From assembly GCA_934047225.1 (NCBI GenBank), contig OW203985.1, forward strand, positions 7,333,501 through 7,397,500: a stretch of 64,000 nt of DNA, read 5' to 3'. Of this stretch, positions 55,878 through 64,000 are shown in pieces. The stretch comes from Ypsolopha sequella. Taxonomy: Eukaryota; Arthropoda; Insecta; Lepidoptera; Ypsolophidae. Position numbers and translations under genes: made by a program. The stretch's first letter is position 1. Every line of letters starts with the position of its first letter. The notes under the pieces are model-generated. The model made no database searches. It saw nothing but the letters and a program-made list of their open reading frames with translations, and was not told where the DNA came from.

Positions 55878-55956
55878 CATTATTAAAGTTAGGTGTTCGA
55901 AAATTTGTGGTGTTACATAAAGTTCTTAAGTTACTAGGTCTTACATGTTTCTCTAG

Positions 55957-56205
55957 CTATGTAATTTTTTGTTGATTTTCTGATATAACTGCTAACTTGG
56001 CCTTGTCATAGATATTAAGCACTTTGCAAAATTGGAACAGTCCATCATAGTTATGTTTATATTTATATTTTACTTTTAGTGGCACTATAGTTTTTAATAA
56101 TCTTATTTGAATATTATAATTTTTTTGTAAAAAGGTCCTGTAGGTACTCCCGTAACTAGAAATACCATAGCTTATTACTGAGTGTGCCATTGACATATAC
56201 AACAA
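55957..56205 (-). CDS. Reverse transcriptase C-terminal fragment
   Basis: The 82-codon frame contains AHSVISYGISSYGSTYRTFL, the thumb-region motif seen in Jockey/CR1-like LINE enzymes (compare SVFTYCITIWGG in the LINE at 13028-14047). Only the last part of the enzyme is present; there is no catalytic motif. The fragment is cut at its 5' side by 39-bp tandem repeats. Confidence 0.65.
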   Translation of the reverse strand: MLYMSMAHSVISYGISSYGSTYRTFLQKNYNIQIRLLKTIVPLKVKYKYKHNYDGLFQFCKVLNIYDKAKLAVISENQQKIT

Positions 56206-56210
56206 TCTTA

Positions 56211-56308
56211 TACATAAAACACTAAGATTGTTTTAAGAGTGTTTTATTATACATAAAACACTAAGATTGTTTTAAGAGTGTTTTGTTATACATAAAACAC
56301 CAAGATTG
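56211..56308 (+). repeat. 39-bp tandem repeat, 2.5 copies
   Basis: TACATAAAACACTAAGATTG occurs at 56211, 56250 and (one change) 56289. Confidence 0.9.
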
Positions 56309-56630
56309 GATAAGGAAGGTTTATATATATAATACATGCGTAATATAGTAGAGAAACACTGATAATTTTAGAGGTTCCTAATGTGATGTCGTAAATAAAC
56401 TCATTTTTTTGCGCTTACATTGCAAACGCTGGCTGAACCCTACGAGATAGATCAAAATAATGTGTTACAGTATTGTAAAACTTAAAAAGGTCTACAAAAA
56501 AATTTGGTATGGTATATGTCTATCTCTTAGGGATAACCCACAATAACCATTATGGCTTATTTACGAAGCCATTTTATGCAATACAGCATTAATCCTTATC
56601 CAATTAATTACAAAAGCTGTGAAGGTTGTA

Positions 56631-56894
56631 CACAAGGTGTAACAGAAAGGTGTTACCATATTTGAAGAGCTTATTCAGTCAATGGTATAGAACAACTTTA
56701 ACTATGGAGCCAACACTGAAATATCAAAAAAAAATCTGCCCTTCCATACATTTCAGCCGAGCAGCATTGCATTTTTCTATGAAACAGTTAATTTTTTTTT
56801 TTCGAGATACAGGGTTTGTTCTGATTTCCGTTTGTTCTATACCATTGACTGAATAAGCTCTTCAAATATGGTCGCATCTTTCTGTTACACGTTG
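56631..56894. mobile_element. MITE (family D), copy 1
   Basis: GGTGTAACAGAAAGGTGTTACCATATTTG and its inverse end the element, with TA nearby. The second copy is at 61586-61834. Confidence 0.8.
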
Positions 56895-57319
56895 TATAAA
56901 GACATTCTGTAGTATATTTAGTTATTAATAATTTTGGTAATCGGTTAAATACGAGCCATTTAATATAATTTAATAAAATGGTAGTAGGTAGTAGCAAAGT
57001 AAAGTAGTAGTGGTAGTGGTCACGGCATGAATTTCCGAGGGGGTGTCAAAGTTGTTTCCGAGTTTTGCCTGTGAAATGCAAGTCATATCACACACTTTTA
57101 CACCCAGCGTGATTGGTATAGTGAATCCTAACACTGTACTTCGGGCATATATTTGACCAAATAAATTGAACCCACAGCAACCCGCTCCGTATTTTTCGTC
57201 AGTTTGATGCGAAGTATTTTTTTAATATTTTTCTCATCTTTACCGCGATGTTTTTGTAAAAACCAGGGACATACACCAATTTATATTGGCCGTCTAAATG
57301 AAGTCCTAAAATTTATTCG
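56895..57319. other. No gene; small inverted match to 53590
   Basis: CCGAGGGGGTGTCAAAGTTGTTTCCGAGTTT (about 57037) is the inverse of part of the family G arm. Confidence 0.4.
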
Positions 57320-57429
57320 ATTGAATTGTTTCTCCTTTGCGAATTATTTTGGTACTTAGACATTATGAAGAACTATTCGGAACGGGCCCGTAAGTACCAA
57401 AATAATTTGCAAAAGAGAAACAATTCAAT
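57320..57429. repeat. Inverted repeat, 40-bp arms
   Basis: ATTGAATTGTTTCTCCTTTGCGAATTATTTTGGTACTTA and its near inverse flank a 30-bp loop. Confidence 0.8.
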
Positions 57430-58004
57430 GGGGTCTACTTTTATAAAGACCACCAATTGGCGCCACTGGCACGTAAGGTATATGTCAAAGGATTGTTAGG
57501 TTATATTTACATAGAAGTTCGATTTTTTGTTTTGCTTATCCATATAATATATTATATATTTTTTCTTTCTTAAATGCGAATAAACAATGCCGCAATGATG
57601 TGCAGTTCCGTTATGTTCAAAAATGAAAGGAGGACTTAAGTTTTGTTTTAGCCCCTCTTTAGCTCTAATCTTAATTCATTTACTTTCATTGCACCGTACT
57701 TTGAATAATAAACCCGAAACTATGAATTTATCCCGACTAATACACAAATAACTAATAAAAAGCCATATCTTTCGCCGTTTCGCGGGCATTTGATGTTTCT
57801 CTATACCTGTCGCTTCAGTGGCGCCACCTGACGTCGATAGTAGCCCTCATTAAATAATTTTAGGCATTGATTTAAACAGCCAATATGAAGTGGTGTATGT
57901 CCTTGGTTTTTCCAAAAACATCGCGATAAAGGCCAGAAAAATGTTTAACGAAATGCTTTCCATCAAAACTGTCGTCGTCGCGGACCAGGTTCTTAAGGGG
58001 ATGG
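57430..58004. other. No feature seen
   Basis: Nothing could be supported. Confidence 0.4.
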
Positions 58005-58325
58005 CCTACCTTAGCAACTTTTTTATTACCCGTCCAGCACAATAATTCTAATGACAAAGACCGTATTTGCTTTTGATAGAGGCGATTATATGTTGGCTCA
58101 TTGGCCTTTTTTTCTTGGACGCGTAATACTAATTATCACGCGACGAAACAACAAATTGGTATGTTTTTAGCTAATACTGAAATATTTTGTAGGGAAAAAA
58201 TATTGGATTTAAGTAGAATCCCTTCATATTTTTATTACCAATTTCATGAAAAAAAAAAACAAGTTGATCTCTTAACTGCGTTCTTGAAACGAACGTTTGA
58301 AAACCAAAATGAAGAGGGTGAATAA
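58005..58325 (+). repeat. Dispersed repeat family S, copy 2
   Basis: It matches 43195-43500 over about 320 bp, with few indels. Confidence 0.75.
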
Positions 58326-58424
58326 CACTTTTTTTGACAAAAGTGTAAATCTTAATACATTGTTTATAAGTAGAATCCCTAGATAAAATATCAATAAATC
58401 AAATATATTCTTTTCTTAATACTT

Positions 58425-58540
58425 TGTTAATAAGTAGAACTCAATTTAAAAAATGTTTTTTGATTACAAGGAGAGTCCGAATTTCTTCAAACGAATCCTC
58501 AAAAATCTGGCTTTGTTCATGCTCCAGGCTCATGTACAGC
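58425..58540 (+). repeat. Repeat pair with 47285-47405
   Basis: The same block as 47285-47405, ending CTCATGTACAGCCTTAAG. Confidence 0.7.
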
Positions 58541-58624
58541 CTTAAGGCGCCTCTTGCCAGCGTTATTCGAAAATTACTCTATTCATAAAGTTGTATGTTT
58601 AAGAATTATGAAAATGCAGAAGCA

Positions 58625-58745
58625 CGCAGACGAAACATAAATGTGCCCCTACAGGATTTGAGCCCGTGACTTAATTATTAGTAGTCTAGTACTCGATCCA
58701 CTAGACAACAAAGGTGTTATTATATGAACAAATCCGGGGTAATCG
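58625..58745 (-). repeat. tRNA-derived SINE-like sequence
   Basis: On the minus strand TTGTCTAGTGGATCGAG (A-box-like) and GGGCTCAAATCCTG (B-box-like) are spaced as in a tRNA. The arms do not pair into a full tRNA. Confidence 0.45.
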
Positions 58746-59345
58746 GAAACGGATCGTCATTGGGGTAGTTAATTAATTCAATTGATCTAACAGGTGGAGT
58801 GAAATAGGCTTAGAATTCTAATCCAACTATTTTAATTAAACTTATTCTAACTACGAAATTGACAAAGTTACGTGATAGGATGCTCTAAAAGTCTAAAACC
58901 GACTGACTGGATTAATTGGAAAACCGTAGAAACGAATGTTTTTTATGAGTCATGAAAAACTTTTATAGGTTCGGAATAACCTGAAGGTATGTTACCTTGA
59001 TTTATATAGGTGCACTCACGGAGAAAAAATATTTTAACAATACTACCAGATCGTTTTGTAAAAAAAAAACCTTGTAAACAAAAACAGAATTATGTTATAT
59101 TTACTTGAATTATTGTCTACATTAGATTGTTCAAGTAAACTGAACAATAAATAAGTAAACTGAACAATAAATATAGACGTCACATATAGTACAATGTTTT
59201 CTATTTAAATGAGCTATATTCAGGTTAACGGAACCAGAATTATTTCTCAGTACTTAAATTCATACTGTGGACTCGGTAAATGATCAGAATTGAGATTCAT
59301 TGATGATTTTTGCAAATTTCATGTACTGATATTTTGTCTACTATT
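58746..59345. other. No gene; weak family C-like piece
   Basis: AATTCATACTGTGGACTCGGTAAATGATCAG (59257) is reminiscent of family C but too diverged to call. Confidence 0.35.
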
Positions 59346-59349
59346 ACAT

Positions 59350-59450
59350 TTTAGGGTTCAGGAGTACCTAAAAGGTACAAAAGGAACTATTACGGTGAGA
59401 CTACGTTGTCCGTCCGTATGTCTAAGCCTTATAACTTTTGCACCGGTTTC
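59350..59450 (+). repeat. Dispersed repeat family B, copy
   Basis: AAAAGGTACAAAAGGAACTATTACGGTGAGACTACGTTGTCCGTCCG matches 7985-8050. Confidence 0.7.
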
Positions 59451-60116
59451 GTGTCCGGTACAAAAAGCACAACGTAAGAATGTTATTCTTATTCTTGAAT
59501 TAATGAAATTAATGGCATTTTGCGAACAAATTTTAATGTCAATTAGGCTTTTCTGGCAAAATTTTGTAAATAAATAGGCACACATATGTTCTGTGAGGCA
59601 TAAAAACTTTAAAAACATGCGTTTAAATCTGTCTACATTCCTCAAAACGATTTTTGAATCTTAAATATTGGAGAAAAAGAAAAGGCCAAATTGTGCAATA
59701 GGAACATTATGTAATTTATGGATTAAAAAATTTCATTATGTTATTTATGGAAGAGCGTAGCCTCCTAAGATAGGATTTTTTTACTAAAAAGGGGACACCA
59801 ACAACTTGTCAAACATTTGAGTTACTGAAACTTGACAAATTTTAAATAAATATTTCATCTAAAATAAATAAGTGAGATTTATTAGGTTTACATTTAAGAT
59901 AAAATATAGGAACCGAGCGAAGCGGAGCAGAGCGAGGCGACGTCCTTAGCTTTAAATTGTCACTAAAATAGAAAACTGTACACCTGGGAATTATTCAACT
60001 AAACTCAAATTTGTATTTTCACGTCGCCGTTTTCAACATTTCTATTCGCCCACAGTCTTTCGCCTACTTAATATTTAAGTACGCTATATTCAGTATTTTT
60101 GACACCTTAAATTTCA
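59451..60116. other. No feature seen
   Basis: Nothing could be supported beyond GAGCGAAGCGGAGCAGAGCGAGGCGA near 59914. Confidence 0.35.
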
Positions 60117-60130
60117 ATTTATATTCGCTC

Positions 60131-60601
60131 AGATTATGTTTATTTTGCGAAATCCATCGCTATGAATACTCTAAATATTATTATAGTGCATTACAAACTA
60201 GAAAATATCAATCAGAAACAAGTCCAAAGACAAGAATTTGAAAAAATTCCCCGGGCCAAGATTCGAACCTGCGACCTCTTTTTATCAAGACAAGCGCGCT
60301 ACCAATTGCGCCACCGAGGTTCCTACCTAGACCGGCGAATTCTTCCATGATACTTGTCCACTGTGATTTTGCATCTGCTTGATATACCAGCTTGTACTGC
60401 ACATACAGAACGCTCATGAGGGCGTTATGTGATTTCACGCCTTGTTCTTAAGAAACAGATGGCGCTGTTGTTGCTACAATATCTTGTCTTGATAACAAGA
60501 GGTCTCAGGTTCGAATCCTGGCCCGGGGAATTTTTTTCAAATTCTTGTCTTCGGATATGTTTCTGATTGATATTTTCTAGTTTGTAATGCACTCTTATAA
60601 T
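60131..60601. mobile_element. 471-bp insertion with inverted SINE-like arms and 14-bp target duplication
   Basis: ATTTATATTCGCTC is repeated at 60117-60130 and 60602-60615. Inside, a tRNA-derived unit on the minus strand (60250-60323, with TGGCGCAATTGG and GGTTCGAATCTTGG) and its tail are mirrored by a + strand copy (60482-60600, GGTTCGAATCCTGGCCCGGGG). The whole can fold back. It ends 35 nt before the intron/exon border of exon 4. Confidence 0.8.
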
Positions 60602-60650
60602 ATTTATATTCGCTCGTTTAAATACTACCCATTTATTTATGTTGTTTCAG

Positions 60651-60735
60651 AACACTGGTAGACTACTCTATGGTTTTGACGTATATCAGTATACTGTGCG
60701 TCTATGTAGTCTTCATCGGTTCTTCTTTCAAAGAG
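60651..60735 (+). CDS. Proton-coupled amino acid transporter (SLC36/pathetic-like), exon 4
   Basis: The exon follows GTTGTTTCAG and ends at GTAAAT, a weaker but acceptable donor. One base completes a Lys codon from exon 3; 28 further codons end in phase 0. It encodes most of helix 3, including DYSMVLTYISILCVYVVFIG, followed by SSFKE. 'CVYVVF.G' at this position is strongly conserved in the family. The gene must continue past the window: about 160 residues are visible of a family length near 450-480. A transposon insertion with a 14-bp target duplication ends only 35 nt upstream, close to where the branch point should lie. Confidence 0.93.
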
Positions 60736-60991
60736 GTAAATATGCACGACAGTACTATAATATAAAAACCTTACAATTGGCGGATCGCTTGTCTGGGAGG
60801 GTTGGTGGGCGAGGCGGCTCGAGTCGAGTGGGGTGGGGTGAAGCGAGCGCGGGACTGGGCTGGCTTCTAAAGCATATTTAGATAAGCCGAGTTATTTCCA
60901 TACAATTTGACACTTGGGAGTGCTAAAATCTAGCTCAAAGGGAACTGTGAATACAAGCCTAACTCCGCGTCGCCTGATGGTCCCCTCGTTC
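60736..60991. other. Start of the next intron
   Basis: 60795-60870 is G-rich (GGGAGGGTTGGTGGGCGAGGCGGC...), unusual in this AT-rich region; no gene. Confidence 0.4.
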
Positions 60992-61113
60992 GGTCGCGCC
61001 AAACTTCTAGTCCGCAAGGAGTATGGCGATTCGCACCGCCAGGAACAAAATGTTTGAGACGTTCTTCGGAGGAGCAACTTTAGAGCGAACTAAAGTTTAG
61101 CGCGAGGTATACC
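60992..61113. mobile_element. Short MITE, copy 2
   Basis: GTCGCGCCAAACTTCTAGTCC at left and AAAGTTTAGCGCGA at right resemble 4494-4616; more diverged. Confidence 0.65.
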
Positions 61114-61583
61114 GCGGTTGATACTCCAATTACATAGGTATCTATGATTCATACGAATACTAAACTAGTAAGAAGTCGTAAGTAACAAGCTACAAGCAGA
61201 CGGCTTTAGGAGACTAACCCTTGCTATTGGAGCATTTTACTTCTGCATTCACAGATTTTTGCAAAAAATTTGCAGTCATTGAGAAAAACGGTAATTTCCT
61301 CAAAAATCTGCTCCTCCGCCAAATGCAACGGCGCGTGGTGCTCACCTGCCATACTTGCATATCCGTAGGTATATTTCTAAAACAAGACAAAACGCAACTA
61401 GAGTAGACTTTCTTAGTCCATAATTTTTGATGACACTTGTAGTTAGTTAGTTTATTGTTTAAATTGTTTCACTTTCATTTTGTCAGCGGTTTCATCTGCT
61501 ACTTTCTTTACAAAAACATTCACTGCCAAGCTTTTATTTGACACAGTGCAAAAAAATAAATACGTACCTAGGAAAACTAAATA
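61114..61583. other. No feature seen
   Basis: Nothing could be supported. Confidence 0.4.
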
Positions 61584-61585
61584 TA

Positions 61586-61834
61586 CAAGGTGTCACAGAA
61601 AGGTGTTACCATATTTGAAAAGCTTATTCAGTCAATAGTATAGAACAACTTTTACTATGGAGCCATCTCAAAAAAAAATCTTTCTTTCCATACATTTCAG
61701 CCGAGCAGCATTGCATTTATCTAAGAAAAAGTTTTTTTTTTCGAGATACAGGGTTTGTTCCATAGTAAAAGTTGTTCTATACCATTGACTGAATAAGCTC
61801 TTCAAATATGGTGATACCTTTCTGTTACACGTTG
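61586..61834. mobile_element. MITE (family D), copy 2
   Basis: CAAGGTGTCACAGAAAGGTG to CACGTTG, TA on both sides (61584-61585, 61835-61836). Confidence 0.85.
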
Positions 61835-61836
61835 TA

Positions 61837-62450
61837 TATCCTGTGATTTATTTCAAAAAATATTTTCGAAATATATTTTGAGTCGGAATCAGTTACCAAA
61901 ATTAAAACAATTTGCTGTTGACAGAACTCAACTCAAGGTGATTTGCGGGCGTTTCGTGCGCTACCGTGAAGTTTATTTCAAAACCCGCAAGGGCACCGCT
62001 GTTTATGGCACCTTGTCTTGACGGGAAAAAAACTGTCATTTTTATCTTGTCTGGTGTAACATAAAGTCATGGTCTGAAGCTAGTGTTTTTTATATACTCG
62101 TAGTAAAAAGCAATAACAATAGTATATCTACCTACCTATTTCTGGACCGAAATTCAACTCTCATGGTTAACTGGATTCTGTAATTCAAAAAGTAACTATA
62201 GCAGACAAACATGTCGAAGTTATAAGATTTTCTTACTTCAGCTGTTTTTCGATATATCAGTCTAACTTTGTTTAGCGAAATTCACTTAGAATTAGAGTGC
62301 ATTTCAAAAAGAACGTCAGTCAGAAAACAAATTTTCCAAAAGTAGATACTCGTAAATCAGGGATGGACTTGAACCCACATCAATGCCAATCTGTTCAATC
62401 CATGACCATGTAATCTCAGCGGAGCGCCGCCGGCCAGCTCTCAAAAAACT
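61837..62450. other. No feature seen
   Basis: GGACTTGAACCCACATCA near 62365 is a lone B-box-like stretch; nothing else. Confidence 0.35.
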
Positions 62451-62454
62451 ACAA

Positions 62455-63040
62455 GACGTGCTGCATCGGCGAACAGACATAGGGCAAAGATGTTTATACC
62501 AATGTCTGCACTCGTAGCATAGTGTTATTATAATGAACTGAATGTGAATAAAACGACCAGCGGGCCTATTATGTATCTCTAGTTGCCTTGTGGACTGAGT
62601 GCCTATCATCGAAAACATAGGTATACTATCGAATTCCGATTTCCTAAGGATATGTTCGCACTTGAAGTGACGACACAGTTTGTTAATAGTTCAATACCCA
62701 ATAAAGGCAATTTTGAAATTTCAGTTTTTATCTATGTTTTTGATGATACGCACCCAGTTCAGTTGGCAACCAAAGATACAGAATAGGGGAGCTGATCAAA
62801 GTATCTAAGCAGGTAATAATATATTGGTTATAAGAAACATAATAAATTAACTTACTTGAACAACAAAAACATTTTTCTTGTTATGACTTCTCAAGATGAC
62901 AAAATTAAAAATATAAAAAAGTAACTAATCCAAAGACAGTGTGACTGCACCCGTAACACAGTGTTTAATAACAGACATAATACAAAGATGTTTATACCAA
63001 TGTCTGCACTCGTAGCACAATGTTTAATAACGGACATTTT
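62455..63040 (+). repeat. Direct repeat pair around GATGTTTATACCAATGTCTGCACTCGTAGCA
   Basis: The phrase occurs at about 62489 and 62979. Between them, 62575-62790 shares GGATATGTTCGCACTTGAAGTGACG with the insert in the family F copy at 52855-53035. Confidence 0.65.
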
Positions 63041-63098
63041 ACAATTTATTTAACATTACCTATGTATTGTGTATACTGCCATAGCAAAGTTTTGATTG

Positions 63099-63155
63099 GT
63101 TTCTGTAAATTAGAATTTTAAAAGTTTAAATTTTATAATTGTAATTTACAGAAAC
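63099..63155. repeat. Short palindrome
   Basis: GTTTCTGTAAATTA and TAATTTACAGAAAC frame an AT-rich loop. Confidence 0.75.
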
Positions 63156-63306
63156 TTTGCGATGACAGACAAAACAGGTAAGGTTTTGTTGAGAAACTAT
63201 TGAGTAAATTTTGAGTAAGTGCTCTGTTTCGATTAATTAGAAAATGCGTGTTCTTCACAATCTGGCTGCTAAACCACTCTTAAACACTGCAACGGGACCA
63301 GCACTC

Positions 63307-63430
63307 GTAGCATAGTGTTTAATCGCGCGCGACGCCAATTAGTTGAAGTGCGAGGAGCGTGACACGATGTTTTTGCGATTAAACAGTATGTCACCCTCCT
63401 CACTTCGCGCGCGATTAAACACTATGCTAC
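63307..63430. mobile_element. Hairpin MITE (family R), copy 2
   Basis: GTAGCATAGTGTTTAATCGCGCGCGA and its exact inverse bound 124 bp; the inner stem GTGCGAGGAGCGTGAC is as in copy 1. Confidence 0.85.
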
Positions 63431-63809
63431 CGGGCCTAGCGTCGGTTCAAATAATATAAGTACTGTACCTATAGAATAGTACAACATGGAATGAATAAAA
63501 ATGCGGATGCTGAGATGGATGTGACTCGAAGCCCGTAAAGTAAAAAAAAAATACAAAAGCCTCACCTGTACAAAAAAAAAATACAAAAGCCATTGATTGG
63601 CACGGTATGGCCATAAACTGCAACGAGATAAAGTCTTAATGACGCAATAGATGCTAGTACTTAGAGTAGAAAAAAAAAGACATAAGAAACTATGTACATG
63701 GCTCGATTGCGTCAAAGCGGACATATACAGTCACATTTTTTGTGAAATATTATTATTTTACTTATTTAGCTACATGTACCTGAATCAACCACATCATGCC
63801 AGCTGATTA
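63431..63809. other. No feature seen
   Basis: A 20-bp phrase (TAAAAAAAAAATACAAAAGCC-like) is duplicated at 63540 and 63570; otherwise empty. Confidence 0.35.
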
Positions 63810-64000
63810 AGATGAAGTTGTGGAACCCGGAAACTGGCGATAGTACTCGTCCATATGAACGACTATGGAACCAACCTTCGAATCGCAAAAAATAATTCAA
63901 CTTTTCCATAAAAAAGTCACATAGCCACCCAACTAAAATGTATGAAATGTCCGTTTTTTCTCAATTTTTTTCAGGGGAATATGTTTGTATGGACGGGTAC
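63810..64000 (+). mobile_element. Family T element, cut by window end
   Basis: GGAAACTGGCGATAGTACTCGTCCATATGAACGAC at left; the final TTTGTATGGACGGGTAC is the start of the inverse end. Confidence 0.65.

Larger units (their letters stand above)
55278..56310 (-). mobile_element. 5'-truncated LINE inside the Helitron-like element
   Basis: It is an (AAT)n tail, an AT-rich 3' region and the C-terminal end of a reverse transcriptase on the minus strand, itself split from its tail by a palindromic insertion. Confidence 0.65.
55153..56610 (+). mobile_element. Helitron-like element with nested insertions
   Basis: TCACTACATAGTATAAAACAAAG after an A starts it. After AGTGATTCAAGAGGAA (55278) it is interrupted until about 56310, then continues as at 48930-49200. 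Its own 3' end is missing. Confidence 0.6.

Noticed and set aside
60250..60323. A tRNA gene on the minus strand
   Set aside because: A and B boxes are present, but the acceptor ends do not pair and a SINE tail follows directly, so it is tRNA-derived repeat sequence.
60736..64000. Further exons of the transporter
   Set aside because: I searched for the next helix in phase 0 and found no acceptor followed by a suitable hydrophobic frame, so the next exon is probably beyond the window.

Overview
The window looks like a non-coding-rich stretch of an insect genome, most likely a moth or butterfly (Lepidoptera). It is AT-rich and has long introns with GT-AG borders. It is crowded with short inverted-repeat elements, Helitron-like elements ending in CTAG before a T, RTE-like tails ending in GATG repeats, and a dispersed family built on GGGTTCCGTA that I associate with Lepidoptera. 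The order-level call rests on memory of these families, not on a search.

One host gene can be followed across the window on the + strand. Four exons (8485-8604, 34590-34740, 54264-54385, 60651-60735) have clean splice sites and compatible phases. They encode the N-terminal part of a proton-coupled amino acid transporter of the SLC36/pathetic family. The start codon lies upstream of the first exon seen, and the rest of the protein lies beyond position 64000. The introns are about 26.0, 19.5 and 6.3 kb, and almost all of their sequence is transposon-derived.

The most interesting object is a 12.66 kb Polinton/Maverick (adintovirus-like) element at 20525-33181 in the first long intron. It has TIRs of about 555-590 bp that begin AG and end CT, a perfect 6-bp target duplication (TGCATT), and a roughly 98-nt imperfect palindrome at each end. 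It carries an uninterrupted 1172-aa protein-primed family B DNA polymerase on the minus strand with all exonuclease and polymerase motifs visible. Its left end is a tandem duplication of about 1.55 kb whose breakpoint falls in the loop of the terminal hairpin. Each copy holds a broken gene with a Gly-rich hydrophobic segment, a C-terminal fragment of a possible capsid-type protein, and a small exonuclease-like gene. No integrase, packaging ATPase or protease gene is visible, so the element looks cut down.

The remainder is layered repeats: Helitron-like, hAT-like, piggyBac-like and mariner-like (TA) MITEs, 5'-truncated LINEs, tRNA-derived SINE sequence, and several large palindromes. Many are nested. 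Several sit within 35-100 bp of the transporter exons, including a 471-bp insertion with a 14-bp target duplication that ends 35 nt before exon 4.

Stretches marked 'other' were read on both strands and gave no supportable gene. Coordinates of degenerate repeats are approximate to about 10-20 bp.
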